Under the pieces are notes generated by a model that saw only the letters and a program-made list of their open reading frames with translations, did no database searches and was not told the DNA's origin. From Triatoma infestans (Eukaryota > Arthropoda > Insecta > Hemiptera > Reduviidae), in assembly GCA_011037195.1 (NCBI GenBank), contig JAAEAF010000103.1:62001-126000 (forward strand): a stretch of DNA of 64,000 nucleotides. The letters run 5' to 3'. This document shows, piece after piece, positions 45,514 to 57,700 of this stretch (position 1 is its first letter; every line of letters starts with the position of its first letter). Position numbers and translations under genes: made by a program.

Positions 45514-46750
45514 TTTAACTGATTGAATATCATGTTTCTATTTAATTTTAAAAATCCATTTCTCCGAGCGAAATTATGAAATTCTCTCCGGGTTTAAAAT
45601 CTTTTGATATCTGGAGCAAATTTTATATGCATGAGCACTGTATTTGCACAATTAAAATCACATTTCGAAATACCTAATAGTACCTACATATATATTCTGT
45701 GAATTATTTTATACTAGATAACATTTTATTCATAACTCATCAAAAACTTTGTTTAAATTCAATTCAATAGACTTTATTTTTATATATACTATATACATTC
45801 ATACGATAGTGATATTAAAGAGAGAGAAGAGTTAAAATATTACAATTGAACTGTTAAAAAACGTTAATATTGAGTTTTTTTAAAAACTTTTCTAAAGTGA
45901 TATCTAAAGTGTCTGTATATAAATAAATATCAATAAAACTAAATTGATTGAAACAAATAAAATGGCAATATCAAATGAAATTACTAAAAATAATTAGTTT
46001 TATTAATAATATATTTTATATAGCCTTTTGTATTAATTCTGTATGTAGGACTGTAATTACAAGTTTTTTAGCGAATAACCGATTAACCATGGCGAATAAC
46101 CGGCTTGGATCGTGCAGATGCTACTCTGTCTTTCCTTTCTTCTTTTTCCAAAGCAATATTCATTCTGATTGTTGCTGATGATTCTCCACTATGTAGTCCC
46201 TGCTTTTTTTTAATCCATCTCCTTCTCTTTCCTCTCCTTCTCCACTTATCTAAAGGAGTTACAATAGTTGACCACATACTGGTTATGTCTCTTGCAATAT
46301 GGCTGCCCAGTACTACTTCAGTTTGTAAATTGTATATACAATCCTTTACACCGGTTCTCCTTCTAATTATTTCCTTATTTTTTCGTTCCTTTTAATGCCC
46401 AGTATACTTTTCTCGTGACAACCATAAGTAAAAACTTGTAAGACACAACTGATAAATATAATTTTCCATTTAATATGTATTATTTACCATTTCTCATTAT
46501 TCCTTTTAGCCAGTATTGCTACAGGGCAAGTTTAATCTTCTTTGGATTTCTTTGTGAAGGCGGTTATTGACCGATACCATTTGTCCGAGATACTCCTCAA
46601 CGTCTTTGAATCGGTGATATTCAATCATTATTTTGGTTTTATTTATAATTTGGCAGAAGTACTACATTTTTGCATTCCTCTTCTAAAATTACTCAACATG
46701 ATTCTTAATGCTTATGACATATGAACTGTGAAATCTTTTTGGGAAATATG
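45514..46750. other. Spacer downstream of the PPT2-like gene
   Basis: AT-rich; the frame on the plus strand at 46105-46395 is low-complexity pyrimidine sequence, not a gene. Confidence 0.5.
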
Positions 46751-46751
46751 T

Positions 46752-47025
46752 GGATGGCTGCGCAATGCTGGATAACACCTGGTATTTGATCCGTCTTAGC
46801 ATGCATATTTCTTATATTCCTGACCGGTTTCGGACTTTTATCCAACCTCTCTCACATGTAAATCAACAAGAGTAAGTATACGAAACATTGCGTTGAAGTG
46901 AACGATCTTGGTTAATTTGCTCTGACGATGGATGAAAATCCGAAACCGGTCAGGAACAAAATGAATATGCATGCTATGACGCAATGGTGGCTACTGGTAT
47001 TCGCGGTTGCGCGACTGAAACCCCA
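46752..47025. mobile_element. Divergent fold-back element with GACCGGTTTCGG arms
   Basis: Arms TGACCGGTTTCGGACTTTTA (46820) and the complementary TCCGAAACCGGTCAGGAAC (46940) are inverted. Outer parts share a CATGCTATGACG/TAAAAT pattern with 33080-33240. One good hammerhead core at 46922. Related to, but distinct from, the GGGCGTTCGCCC family. Confidence 0.6.
46922..46951 (+). ncRNA. Hammerhead ribozyme core in a divergent fold-back element
   Basis: Plus strand: CUGACGA (46922-46928), stem II GGAU/AUCC with loop GAAA, GAAAC (46942-46946), CGGUC (46947-46951). The flanks UUGCU / AGGAA pair at four of five positions as stem I. The minus-strand partner near 46821-46851 keeps GAAAC-CGGUC but has lost CUGANGA. 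Confidence 0.55.
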
Positions 47026-47869
47026 GCTAATTGAAAGAAAAAAGAAAATTAAATAAAAAAGTAACGCATTTTCATATTTTTATTTTATTTCATATTTCAA
47101 TTTCAAAAAAATATTTTAATTTTTATATTAGTTACAAACATTAGTCACAGTAAAAAATTGTATATATTGCCTGATTTATACAATTGTTTAATATATCAAA
47201 TCAAATCTAGGTATGTATGATGGGGATGGATGTGAGAAAATAACATTAATTTGTTGTCAAAATCGGAGAATAAGACATAAAAGGGTAGGAAAGTATATCA
47301 CTTTAGGAGCTCACTTTAATGGGTTTGTTTAATGAATTATGCACTATAGTGAATTGTAGGTATAATACGTATACATACCAGGAGATCTATAAAATGTAGG
47401 AAGTTGGAGGTTCACACTTCGGCGTCGCGCTGGGGAATTTAATATACATGTATATATAAAAACATTTCTTTGTGTTTGTATAGAGATGTGTATATTTTCT
47501 TATATTCTTATTAACTTTTTTAAAATAAGAGTGGGGGTTACTGGTGCGTTGAACATTGAATGAACTTACCCGAAGTTTTTTGCACATTCTACATTGCACT
47601 AACGGCGTTACCGGTATTCAAATGTGCCTGTGCCAATTTGCGGATTTTTATATTTTATATATTATTTTTATAATTATAAAATTTGATGTTGGTATTGGTA
47701 CATAAAACATCACTAAGCTGTTATGACCCGGCAAAGAATCGATGCTAGCTAACTCATTGACATTTCCTTTGAACCGAATCACTTTAAGATTTAAAAATTT
47801 CCGTTAAGTTAACCACTTGATTTTCGTACTCAAACGATACAACTCTTTTTTTCACAGTGACCGATTTAT

Positions 47870-48078
47870 TATTAATTTAATATATTTAAGTGTAAGGGAG
47901 GGATGCAACGTTTACCTGGCTCCTGACTTACTTCATGATTTCTAGCTAACCCAAGCTGCTAATAATGATAGGTAAAGTAGTCAAGCTGGTAATTATGTAA
48001 AAAATGATAGGTAAATTTAAAAAAAAAAACTGTTGAACCCCCACATATCCAAGACAGGAGCCGCCACTGCTATGACGG
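47870..48078 (-). repeat. Interspersed repeat with CAGTGGCGGCTC end, copy 2
   Basis: Second copy of the 21068 repeat, with a short internal duplication of the AAGCTGnTAATnATG segment. Confidence 0.55.
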
Positions 48079-48524
48079 ATAAAATACCAGAATTTAAATA
48101 TGTGAACAACAATGATGTTGCAATAAATGTTACTAATGTTTTGAAATTTATATATTTTCATTTAAATTTATAAGTAGTGGTTCTAAATGTTTCTTCTTTT
48201 TATGTGTTTTTAACCGTGCTAGTATCTTAACACTGTGAAAGTTAATGAGTGGCCCTGTTTTATAAAAATGGGTATTTGTTCAGTGCTGTCTTCGGTGTGT
48301 GTACAGTTAATCATTCAAATACTATCTGTAGGCTAGATACATATATCCCTCACGAGCTCTAATATTGTTAGAGCAAATGAATAAAATTTCAAATTTAACG
48401 ATAATTTTAATATTGTATTGACTACTATTATTTTAATAGTATTGACTATATAATTTAAAAAATATAATTGTATTAACTGCAGGAAGAGAAACTATTATGA
48501 CTATTATGTTTCTCAATGATTTTT

Positions 48525-50200
48525 GTTTTTTAATGTTTCCGAAAATGACTCCAGCGATTTCTTTAAATTTAGTATACACATGTAAAGAGCTACAACTTTT
48601 ACTTCAAACATTTTTCCGGTAAATTTTTTAGGGATGTGGGCCTTTAGGATTTCTTCCAGTATTCCCTATATTGGACATTCCTTTTAGGATTTCTTCCAAG
48701 TGTCATTTCCCTATATTATATGATCCTGGCAATTTATTCTCATTTAAATGTTTGCAAAATACTGGGTTTGAAGTCCGATTTTATAGAATTTTTTTTTTTT
48801 TTACTTTGTGATTTTTTTTTGATAAAGATACTAACGATTTTCCTTAATTTGTTATAAAACTATAGATAGATTAATAAAGCGGTGACTGGGCCTCATTCCA
48901 CTGCGACCTACAGTCGAAGGTCAATTATTACAGCACGTCCTCCAGCTTTGCCCTTCTAAACAGGTCTAGCAGAGCTGAAAGCCGCTCCGTCATGAAGCTC
49001 ATGGCTTCGGGATTACTCTCCCCTATTTGAAGAAATCTTGTCCTCACCTGGCTGGCCCACTCACAAAGAATGTGTATTGAGGTTTCTTCGTAGGCCTTAC
49101 AGAATTAGCACAACGCGAAGTCTGTAAGTAGTATCTAATGCATGTGCCTATTCAAACTGCATTATCCGTTAGTAAATCCTTAGACTATGCTTCAGCACAT
49201 CCCTTGTGATTTTAGGCGAATGTCACTTAATAAAGTGTTTTGCCTGCTTTTGTCCTGATCAAGACGCTGTTCCTCTATTCAACCTATGTAGAAGTTTGAG
49301 CCAGGCTTCTGAGAAGGGTTCGGAACCTCTGAAAATGTCCTTCAAGTCCTCCCTCGCCAGGCCAACCGCCTTTTTATTGCCCAAAAATCCTGCTTTTTCC
49401 GACGCCCAAACAAGTGGCAGCTTGTTCTGAGCACCCACCACTGCTAGGTAATTCCACACCAGTCGTGAGGCTATTTGATGGATGAGAGAACATCCAAAAG
49501 AGCTTGATCTATCGGAGTATATGGCTACTCTCATCCCTACTAAACCTTGCCTTAAATCTCATCACAGAGCTAAAACGCCACTACCCTTGAAGGTCGTGGC
49601 GTATTTTCCCAAACTGGCCTTAATTCTAACCTTGGGCATAACTCCGTAGGCTCCAGCTCCGTCCCGTTGGAAATAAAAATATAAATGCATGTTATATTTG
49701 TGTAGTTAATAATTCCAAGATTAAACACATCATTGAGTCGTTATCGAGCAAATCCCAAAAATCTCAAGAGTATTAAAGTAAATTCAAAATATTGCCTTTT
49801 TTGAAACTCGAATTTCAGCAACCTTAATATTACATAATTTTTAAAACTGTACATTTTAGTAAAAGGACACTTTAGAAGTAAGCTTAAAGTTGCAACTCAT
49901 CCAGGATATATATAAAATCAATTTCTGGAAAAAATGGTCACAGAAAAGTGTTTGTATTTATGAGTGTAATTGGTGTGTCAGTTTGAAGAAAATCTTAGCC
50001 GTATACATGGGAATCGCAAAAACTGAAGAAAAAACATTCAGTTTAATAATCTTCCGGTTAATGAATTTGGACCGAAATCTTCGTATCAGATCGTCTGGTG
50101 ATATTGGAGTGCTGTGAGCTTCCAGGGATGTTTTGTTTTTGAGATATTTTGTTCACATATAGAGATAATTTTTTCGTTCTCAACGTGTAATAAGAGAATG
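48525..50200. repeat. CCGGAAGT repeat pieces around the LINE fragment
   Basis: 48525-48860 carries CGAAAATGACTCCAGCGATT and ACATGTAAAGAGCTACAACT. 49690-50210 carries the reverse-oriented part with GAAAAAATGGTCACAG, CTTCCGGTTAATGAATTTGG and TAATAAGAGAATGTAAAA. The I/R1-like LINE fragment lies between them. Confidence 0.45.
48870..49690 (-). mobile_element. Non-LTR retrotransposon RNase H fragment
   Basis: On the minus strand, IYSDRSS, then SRLVWNYLAVVGAQNKLPLV, WASEKAGFLGNKKAVGLAR: the RNase H active-site and handle motifs of I/R1-type LINEs. The 3' part, 48880-49030, shares its sequence (in opposite orientation) with 57570-57760. No full frame remains. Confidence 0.72.
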
Positions 50201-50427
50201 TAAAAAATTAGTTGGTTTAGTATCCTAAGCAAACGTTTATTAGGTTTGTGAAATAGGTTTCATGTATATTATTAAAACGAAAGAAATAAGTTTTCAAATA
50301 ATAGTTATGCTGTACACAATCTTGAGAGATTACAGTAGATTAGTATATATTTTTAGAAATGCAATCTTTCTATCAGTGACCTCTTAACTAATGTTACTGA
50401 GTCATAGTACCAGTGGTTGGTTATCAT

Positions 50428-50433
50428 TCAGTT
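50428..50433 (+). promoter_or_regulatory. Possible arthropod initiator (TCAGTT)
   Basis: TCAGTT lies 35 bp before the start codon of the carboxypeptidase gene and fits the arthropod Inr consensus TCAGTY. It would give a very short leader. No TATA box at about -30 was found. Confidence 0.25.
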
Positions 50434-50462
50434 AGTTTCAGTTCTATTGTGCAGTTGTAAAC

Positions 50463-51851
50463 ATGTTCCGTTTTTTTTTACTATTCATCACAAATTTATT
50501 TTTTTGTAAAGCTTTGTTAAATTTTTATCCAACGGTTGATTCAATACCGCCAGCAAATGGTAATTATGGTGACCCTTTGTTTCTTACACCCTTCATTGAA
50601 AAAGGACAAATCATGGATGGACAGGCAGCCGCTGCGGTGAAACCTGTTAAAGGTAATGTGGCCAGTTATTCAGGATTTTTCACCGTCAATAAATCGTACA
50701 ACTCCAGTATGTTTTTCTGGTTTTTTCCTTCTGAAAAAAATAATAGTACTGCACCAGTTGTACTTTGGTTGCAAGGAGGTCCTGGAGCATCATCGCTTTA
50801 CGGCGTATTTAATGAAATTGGGCCATTTTATGTTAAACTGCATAGAGGTCTAAGCATGCGTTCATATTACTGGTCGCAAGTAGTTAATGTAATTTTTATT
50901 GACAATCCAGTCGGGACAGGTTTCAGTTTTACAGAAAAAGATGCAGGCTATGCTACCGATCAAGATTCGGTGGCAAGAGATCTTTACAATGCAATTTATC
51001 AGTTTTTTCAACTCTTTCCTCAATATAGAAATAATCCTTTCTATATAGCAGGTGAGTCATATGCAGGAAAGTATGTACCTTCACTTGCTAATGCAATTGA
51101 TAAGAATAATCCCAAGACTAGTTTAAAGATCAATCTTAAAGGCATCTCAATTGGTAATGGAATGTGCGATCCAATAACAATGATGAATTATGGAAACTAC
51201 TTATATCAAATTGGTCTCATAGATATTAACGCTAAAGCAGAAGTAGAAACAAGACAGACTAAAATAGTAAACCTTATAAAGCAAAAGAAATATATACCGG
51301 CTTTTGAAGAATTCGATAAACTAATGAATGGAGATCTAATACCTTATAAAACTTTATTTTATAATAAAACCGGTTTCAGCTTCTACTTCAATTATCTACA
51401 TGATAAAGCATATTTTCCCTACGGTAGTATTGAGGAATACTTGAAAAAAGATGTAATAAGAAGAAGTATACATGTGGGAAATTTAACATTCCATAGTGGA
51501 GTTAAAGTAGAACAATTTTTAAGAGGGGACATAATGCAATCCGTAAAGCCATTGATTGCATCACTTTTAGAAAAATACAGAGTGCTTATATATAATGGTC
51601 AGTTGGACATAATAGTTGCTTATCCATTAACTGTACGCTTTTTGCAATCACTGAGTTGGAGTGGTGCAGACAAATACAAAACAGCGCCAAGAAATTTATG
51701 GTTTGTAAGTGGTCAATTAGCTGGATATTCGAAAACTGCCAATTATCTTACAGAAGTAATGGTACGAAATGCAGGACATATGGTGCCTGCAGATCAACCT
51801 TTATGGGCTCTTGATTTAATTGAAAGATTTACAAGTAACAAACCTTTTTAA
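50463..51851 (+). CDS. Serine carboxypeptidase, vitellogenic/CPVL type (S10 family)
   Basis: Uninterrupted 462-residue frame, full length for the family. The N-terminus is a signal peptide (MFRFFLLFITNLFFCKALLN). Family boxes in order: APVVLWLQGGPGASS, then FIDNPVGTGFSF, the nucleophile ESYAGKYVP (Ser199), the Asp box NGQLDII (Asp382) and the His box NAGHMVPADQP (His439), so the Ser-Asp-His triad is complete. The enzyme trims C-terminal residues in lysosomes or secreted fluids; insect relatives are known from yolk, gut and venom, and which applies here is not visible. It has no introns, unlike its neighbours and many relatives, suggesting a retrocopy or intron loss. No decay is seen, so it looks functional. 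AATAAA signals follow at 51886 and 51892. Confidence 0.93.
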   Translation: MFRFFLLFITNLFFCKALLNFYPTVDSIPPANGNYGDPLFLTPFIEKGQIMDGQAAAAVKPVKGNVASYSGFFTVNKSYNSSMFFWFFPSEKNNSTAPVVLWLQGGPGASSLYGVFNEIGPFYVKLHRGLSMRSYYWSQVVNVIFIDNPVGTGFSFTEKDAGYATDQDSVARDLYNAIYQFFQLFPQYRNNPFYIAGESYAGKYVPSLANAIDKNNPKTSLKINLKGISIGNGMCDPITMMNYGNYLYQIGLIDINAKAEVETRQTKIVNLIKQKKYIPAFEEFDKLMNGDLIPYKTLFYNKTGFSFYFNYLHDKAYFPYGSIEEYLKKDVIRRSIHVGNLTFHSGVKVEQFLRGDIMQSVKPLIASLLEKYRVLIYNGQLDIIVAYPLTVRFLQSLSWSGADKYKTAPRNLWFVSGQLAGYSKTANYLTEVMVRNAGHMVPADQPLWALDLIERFTSNKPF

Positions 51852-51885
51852 AAATAATTGTAAAATATTTCTTCTGATTATATAA

Positions 51886-51897
51886 AATAAAAATAAA
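51886..51897 (+). terminator. Candidate poly(A) signals for the carboxypeptidase gene
   Basis: Two AATAAA hexamers side by side, 35 nt past the stop codon. Confidence 0.5.
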
Positions 51898-52639
51898 ATT
51901 ATTCTTTACTGTCTGTAATTTTATAAATCCCTTAATAAATATAAACAAAGCTGACGTGCTATCGTCAGTCTTATCAGAAATAGTATTTACATCTGAAAGG
52001 AATTTAAGCAATTTCAGGTTACCAGAAATCGAGAAGAAGCTGCAGATTATTTCGAAAACTTAAATATTTTTGGATATAAAAAAAAAAAAAGATACAGAAA
52101 ACACTACTAATTTGACTACATTTTTTAACATAATTTTCATTTTCTCAACTCGCCTTCTGAAAACCTCTTACATCTCGCACACACTAAACGTTGCATTTGA
52201 AGATGGCATCACTTACAATCTATATCAGTTGCATGACAGTGATAAAAGAAAGTCTTATCTTCATTAAAGTTTTCTTTATTTGTTGATTTATTTATTTTCA
52301 TAAATAGGGTAACAAGATAAAACAAACATTTCTTTGCATCAAAACAGAAGCCTTTTTAGATATTATGACTAAAATATGGATTGAGAAGCATTAGTCTGGA
52401 ATACTGTTCACTTCATAATAAAAAAAAAAAAAAAGGCTGGTGCGAAACATTCACAAGACATTCTCTTGCTCTAATTAATACAATTTAATCAAGAATTTTT
52501 TGTTCTTTGAAACTGCAACGTTACAATGTTTAGTTCGGCTGGCCATAAAAATGGTAGTGAGGTTTTTAATTGTATAGCTGAAAGGCCTTATGTGGAGCGC
52601 TCTATGTCCAAACTAAGAAAGCTTGTGAAAATTTAATTT

Positions 52640-53590
52640 TAAATTGACTGACCGGTAAAATAAATTTTTTCAGAAAAATGATTCAAATAAACGTGATACA
52701 TTTCTAACTATCCAACAAGCCTAGTTTGAATTAAGTCGTTTTCGAAAAAATTCAAAAACTCAGAAACTTACGCTATAAAATCGCACTCCTCGCAACCGAT
52801 TTTCATTAAATTTTAAATTCTATCAATGCTTTTAATGAGTATGAGTATTATGTAAGCTGTAAAACCATATATTACAATGAAGTGGTACTTTCGAGGAAAG
52901 CGTAACGCTACTGTTTTCCCCCAGAACGTCCCAAAAATATATTTTCCCGAGAAAATGTTTCAAATAAAACTGATAGGTATATTTATGTGTGGATATATAG
53001 ACAAAGCTTAAAGAAAATAGTTGGGCCATTTTCGTGAAAAACATGAAAACTAAAAAAAAAAGTCAATAAAGTCGCACATCCGGGTGATGGATTTATCCAA
53101 CCCGAAATCTATCTGCAATATAGAAAGTTTTCATTGATAAATTTTCTGCAAAATTATAACTTTTGCTAAATATTTACTTATCTTCCAATTTTTGTATCAA
53201 CAGTAGAATATAAATTTAATAAAATGACTTTTTACTTTCTCTCACTCCTCTAGTTAGAGGAAGTATTGCGATCATGCCATATTATCGGATTGATTTTTTT
53301 ACCGGAAATTCATGTTTCGGGATTCTCTGGATACGAAAAAAGTGCTTTTAGCGAATGGTCTGTATCTGTGTGTGTTTTAGCAGAATATTCAAAAACGAAC
53401 AATTGCAGAGAGCTCAAACCTGGCATTTCGTTTAAGTACTAACACCGCATCAGACACGAAGAGTTCGGGCCAAATCCATCAATTGGAAGTACGACTTTCC
53501 TGAATTTTTTGTTTTTGTTTTGCGTAATTTTCTAGAAAACGGCTCCAACGATTTTCTTAAAACTTAGTATACTATCTAGGAGTTAGAGAT
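52640..53590. repeat. CCGGAAGT interspersed repeats, inverted pair
   Basis: 52640-53110 is in minus orientation (GAGAAAATGTTTCAAATAAA, ATTTTCGTGAAAA). 53235-53590 is in plus orientation (TTTACTTTCTCTCACTCCTC, GAGGAAGTATTGCGATCATG, ACGGCTCCAACGATTTTC). Neither has coding capacity. Confidence 0.55.
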
Positions 53591-54049
53591 AGTAACAGCA
53601 GAAACTATAAATAGTCTCCAATGTTTGGATGTACAGAATGGCCTTAGGATAACATAGATCCCCGATGGTGGAAATTAGCTATCTCATGTAGATTTTTCTA
53701 TTTTCTTCAAAAATGTCTAAATAGCTGGCTCAACCACATCAGGCCTATCTACGTTGCCAACTGTTTACGTGTTTCTGGATTTGTTATTGCCAATTTTGTT
53801 ATTGAATGTTTAGGAAGGATATTATATAGTTTTTGAAAATAAGAATTCCGTAACTTATTATTCAAGCTGCCTACAAATTAAGTTCAAACTTTTTTTTGTG
53901 ACTTTCATTATTTAAGCTTAACTTAATTATGATCTTCCCGTGAGGCATTATTTAAGATCACGTTTTATTTGTTATTTTCCTTGGTTATTTTAAACTATCA
54001 ATATAATCTTTTTTAAAAAACTTTGTTATTGTACTCTCGCTACAGCTAA

Positions 54050-54155
54050 TACTTCCGATCATCGAGCGGTGAAAACAGGCTCCTAAGAAGAGAAAATGTA
54101 AGTGTAACACTGGACTCGAACCCGGGACCTCCGCTACGAGTCCAACATGCAGGAA
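54050..54155 (-). mobile_element. tRNA-derived SINE head, reverse copy
   Basis: Only the tRNA-like head remains: GGACTCGAACCCGGGACCTC, then GCTACGAGTCCAACATGC. Confidence 0.6.
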
Positions 54156-54751
54156 AATACCGGTATGAGTATAGCCACAGGAAAATTCGCCGCCAGCTTT
54201 TAAAAGCTGCTAAATCTCATTCAAATGGTTAAATTTTATGTCATTTAATAAAATTATTTACTCTTATTTAAACACAATCTCATGGAAGTAAATAAAGTGT
54301 TAACATAACTTTGTGCCAATGGTAAAAATACAACACCAAATATTGCAATTTAGGAATTTATTTTAGAAGGATGCAAAGATCGCCAATAATTGTAAAGTCG
54401 ATGAAAGATATTTTTCTGTTCTTTTTGTTTAAATAATTTTAACATTTCTCAGTGATACATATTTAACTTACAGAAGCAAAAAGTTATAATAAAACAATTT
54501 TTACAAATAGTACCACAGGTGGAAAGAACGTCCGACACTGAAGTTCTTTTTTAAACTCTAAATATTGCAAGTATAAAAAATTTCATAAAAATATTTTGAC
54601 GTGACGATTTTAGCTCGGATAATCTATAAAATAGTCATTAAGTCCCTCATAGTAAATGATATACATATGTAGCAACGAATCACAACTTGACTCTGGAAGT
54701 GCTTCATTGCAAAATAGGTGGCATCCTCATTTTTAAAAAACTGAAAGTACT

Positions 54752-57700
54752 TCAAATGCTATCTGAAGTGTAAGACTCTAAATAAAAAATTTTGACTGTA
54801 CCGTCGTCTGAAGACGTCATTAAACGCTTTCCATCTCTGAAATCAGTTAATTATCATAATTAAACAAAACATAATATACAAACATAATAAAATAATATTA
54901 ATAATAAAAAGAAGTATCTTATTAACATACTGAGACTCCGCGATCAAACTTACTTAGTATACATGTTTGTTTTTTAAGAGGGGGGGGGGGAGTTAATTCG
55001 AGGAGAATGGGTTAAAAAGGTATTTAGTTTAAAAATTGAAATAAAACTTTAAACAATAAACTTACTTCGATAATGTAATATCCATAATAGTTTTTGTATG
55101 ACCTTGCAGTGATAGTTTCTTAAGCCCACATCGACAATCACATACATCTACAACAGCTTTTGTAGTCCCTATGAACACATAGGGTTCCAGGCATACCAAC
55201 CGAGTACCAATTCCAGATAATGATATTGTATGTCTTAAAACCTAAACAATTATGATAGAAATAATTAGTTTTTGTTTCTGGAAAAAGTGCTGGACACCCA
55301 TATAAGTCGAGCACTAATTGCAGCATCAATTAGTGTAATTTTTATAATAAACAAGTTTTACAAAAATAAAATAATTTTGACTGAATCACTTACTAGCTTT
55401 GAATTGTCATAGATGTTAAGATAATTGCTAAATGCAACTATAAATAAGCCAGCCAAACACTCACGTCCAAACTTAATAGTTTCTATGTAATTACCATTAG
55501 CAGTTTCAGGAATATCCAGCGCACCTATCAACTGAGAAATTGATTAATAATTAAAATTGTTCAGAGAAATAATAAACTACAGTTTACATTTAAAATTGTC
55601 CCACTAATCACCTTCTGATTTTTCGTGGTAAACAAGAGGACCCGTCCTCTCTTTGTTCCCAAAGCTACAAGACAGTTATCTGGATGAACATCTAAAGAAA
55701 CTATGCCATGTTCAGAATCTATTTCTTGAGGTTTTAATTTTGATTTAACTGTGAAAGATGAAAGATCCAAAATGATAGCATATCCTTCGTCATAACCAAT
55801 GAGAGCATTCTTTCCTGAACAATCACATTAGGCTATCAAAAATGTTCTTAAAATTACATTAGATTTTTAATGTGAAGAGGGAGTAGGAATAAAACCACAT
55901 CTAATGCGACCTAAAAGATCTCTTGAGGTTCCCTTAAGGCCTCTTATATATATACAATAGTATGTTGAGTGAGTGTGTATAGTGAAGCAACAGTTTGCCT
56001 GTGAGTAAAAAATTCAAGTAGTTGCACATATCAACTATCTCTGCAGATCCTATTGCAAAGTGCAAGTGCTGGAGTGTAGTAAATTTTAGACAAGGGATGC
56101 CAAGAGTCCTTAGGAAGAAGGGTTTAGTTAGGTAATGCTCCTAAAGGAAAAATTTAAGATGGGGTTCATTTTGGTTGATATTAAATCTTGATTAACTTCT
56201 TTCTATAATGTTGCATTATCAAGTTGCACCCGGTTTTCCCAGCTGGGTCTCCCTCTGTTTGAAAATTAGTGAATGAGAGGAGGGGAAGGGGAGTCTAGAA
56301 TCTTACGGAAACTAATTTTTCTCTATCGCAAATTATTTTTTCTGCACCGAAATCACATCGAGTTATCAAATTTCCTCTTTTCTGAAAAGAATCAAGGAGA
56401 AACAGCTATTTCTTTGGAAGTGGATAGAGACAGCTTTGGATCAATTAAGAAGGAGCAAGGCCTATCGAAAGCCAAAGTATATTTGGGAGCCGATTCTTCT
56501 GCTTAGTTGCAAGTACTTTAATATGGTCATAGTCATCGATTACAAAAAACTTGCAGCTCATACTAATATGCTTCTAATAGACGATCCACCTATACTATTA
56601 ATAAATTAACACCATTTCTTGAGGGGAGCTAAGCTGGAGTGCCCTCTAAACCATAAAAAAACTTATCTCAAGCTTTCTCAATATTCTGACAGTCCAAGAT
56701 ATGGTCTTGGTAGTTACACATTAATAACATGCTGGTGAAGACTGTTCAATATTTTGATGTCGTACGCTCATAAAAAATGGCGTACAGATCAATAAGGCAG
56801 TTATAGATTTTGCTTGCTTCTTTTATTCCCATACCAAGAAATATTGGTATGGCATACAGCCAGCTCAGACTTGCAAAATAAATGTAGTGTCATGCTTAGA
56901 TTTCTTATGCAGAACACCTATAGATTATTGCATGGGGAATCAGACGAGGAACCACTAATCTGTAGAACTCAATTTTTTTCGGATTGTTAATTATTAAATT
57001 TAATGAGTGCACTTGCTCAACTTTAAAATATGATATGTCAACTCAATTCGAAAGTTCTGGCACACAAGTAATGAAACAATAAAAATATCCCTCCACTAGC
57101 AGTTTCCAAAGAATACCCAAGTTTCGAAGTATCCCACTTCAGTCGTCCGGTAAAAAGGGACTTGCTGTGGTTGGGTCCGCAGAGCTGGAAAGTATTAAGA
57201 GATATTTTCCATGATAGCCTGCTTCATTTTGTGGTCATCAACCGGTTTCGGGCGTTCGCCTATCATCAAGGTGTCTTGATAAAACAGTGTCATAACACAG
57301 ATTCGCATAGAGCAAAATCAGTTTATACACTTTTGCTGCCTTATATATTACTCACACTGTGTGTATAAATTGATTTTGTTTTTGAAAGTCTGTGTTATCG
57401 CACTGTTTTATCAAACCATCCTGATGATGAGCGAACGCGCGAGATTCACGTGCCCCCTCGTTATCCCACTAAACGAACAACTTCAATCGCCAGCGCAGCC
57501 TAAGTCTTTTAAATTGAGCCGCACGACGCAGAATGGCTGAATAGCCGAAGTCATGGCATAGGGGAAAAAAATGAAACCTGGAGAGAACAAGGTTTCTTCA
57601 ACTGAGGACAAGCAATCCCGAAGCCACAAGCTTCATGACAGAGCCACTTTCAGCTTTGCTAGGTCTGATTAAGAAGGCGAAGCTGAAAGAGTGCTATAAG

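Noticed and set aside
46083..46395. Overlapping frames on both strands near 46.1-46.4 kb
   Set aside because: Pyrimidine-rich low-complexity DNA; no family features and no splice support.
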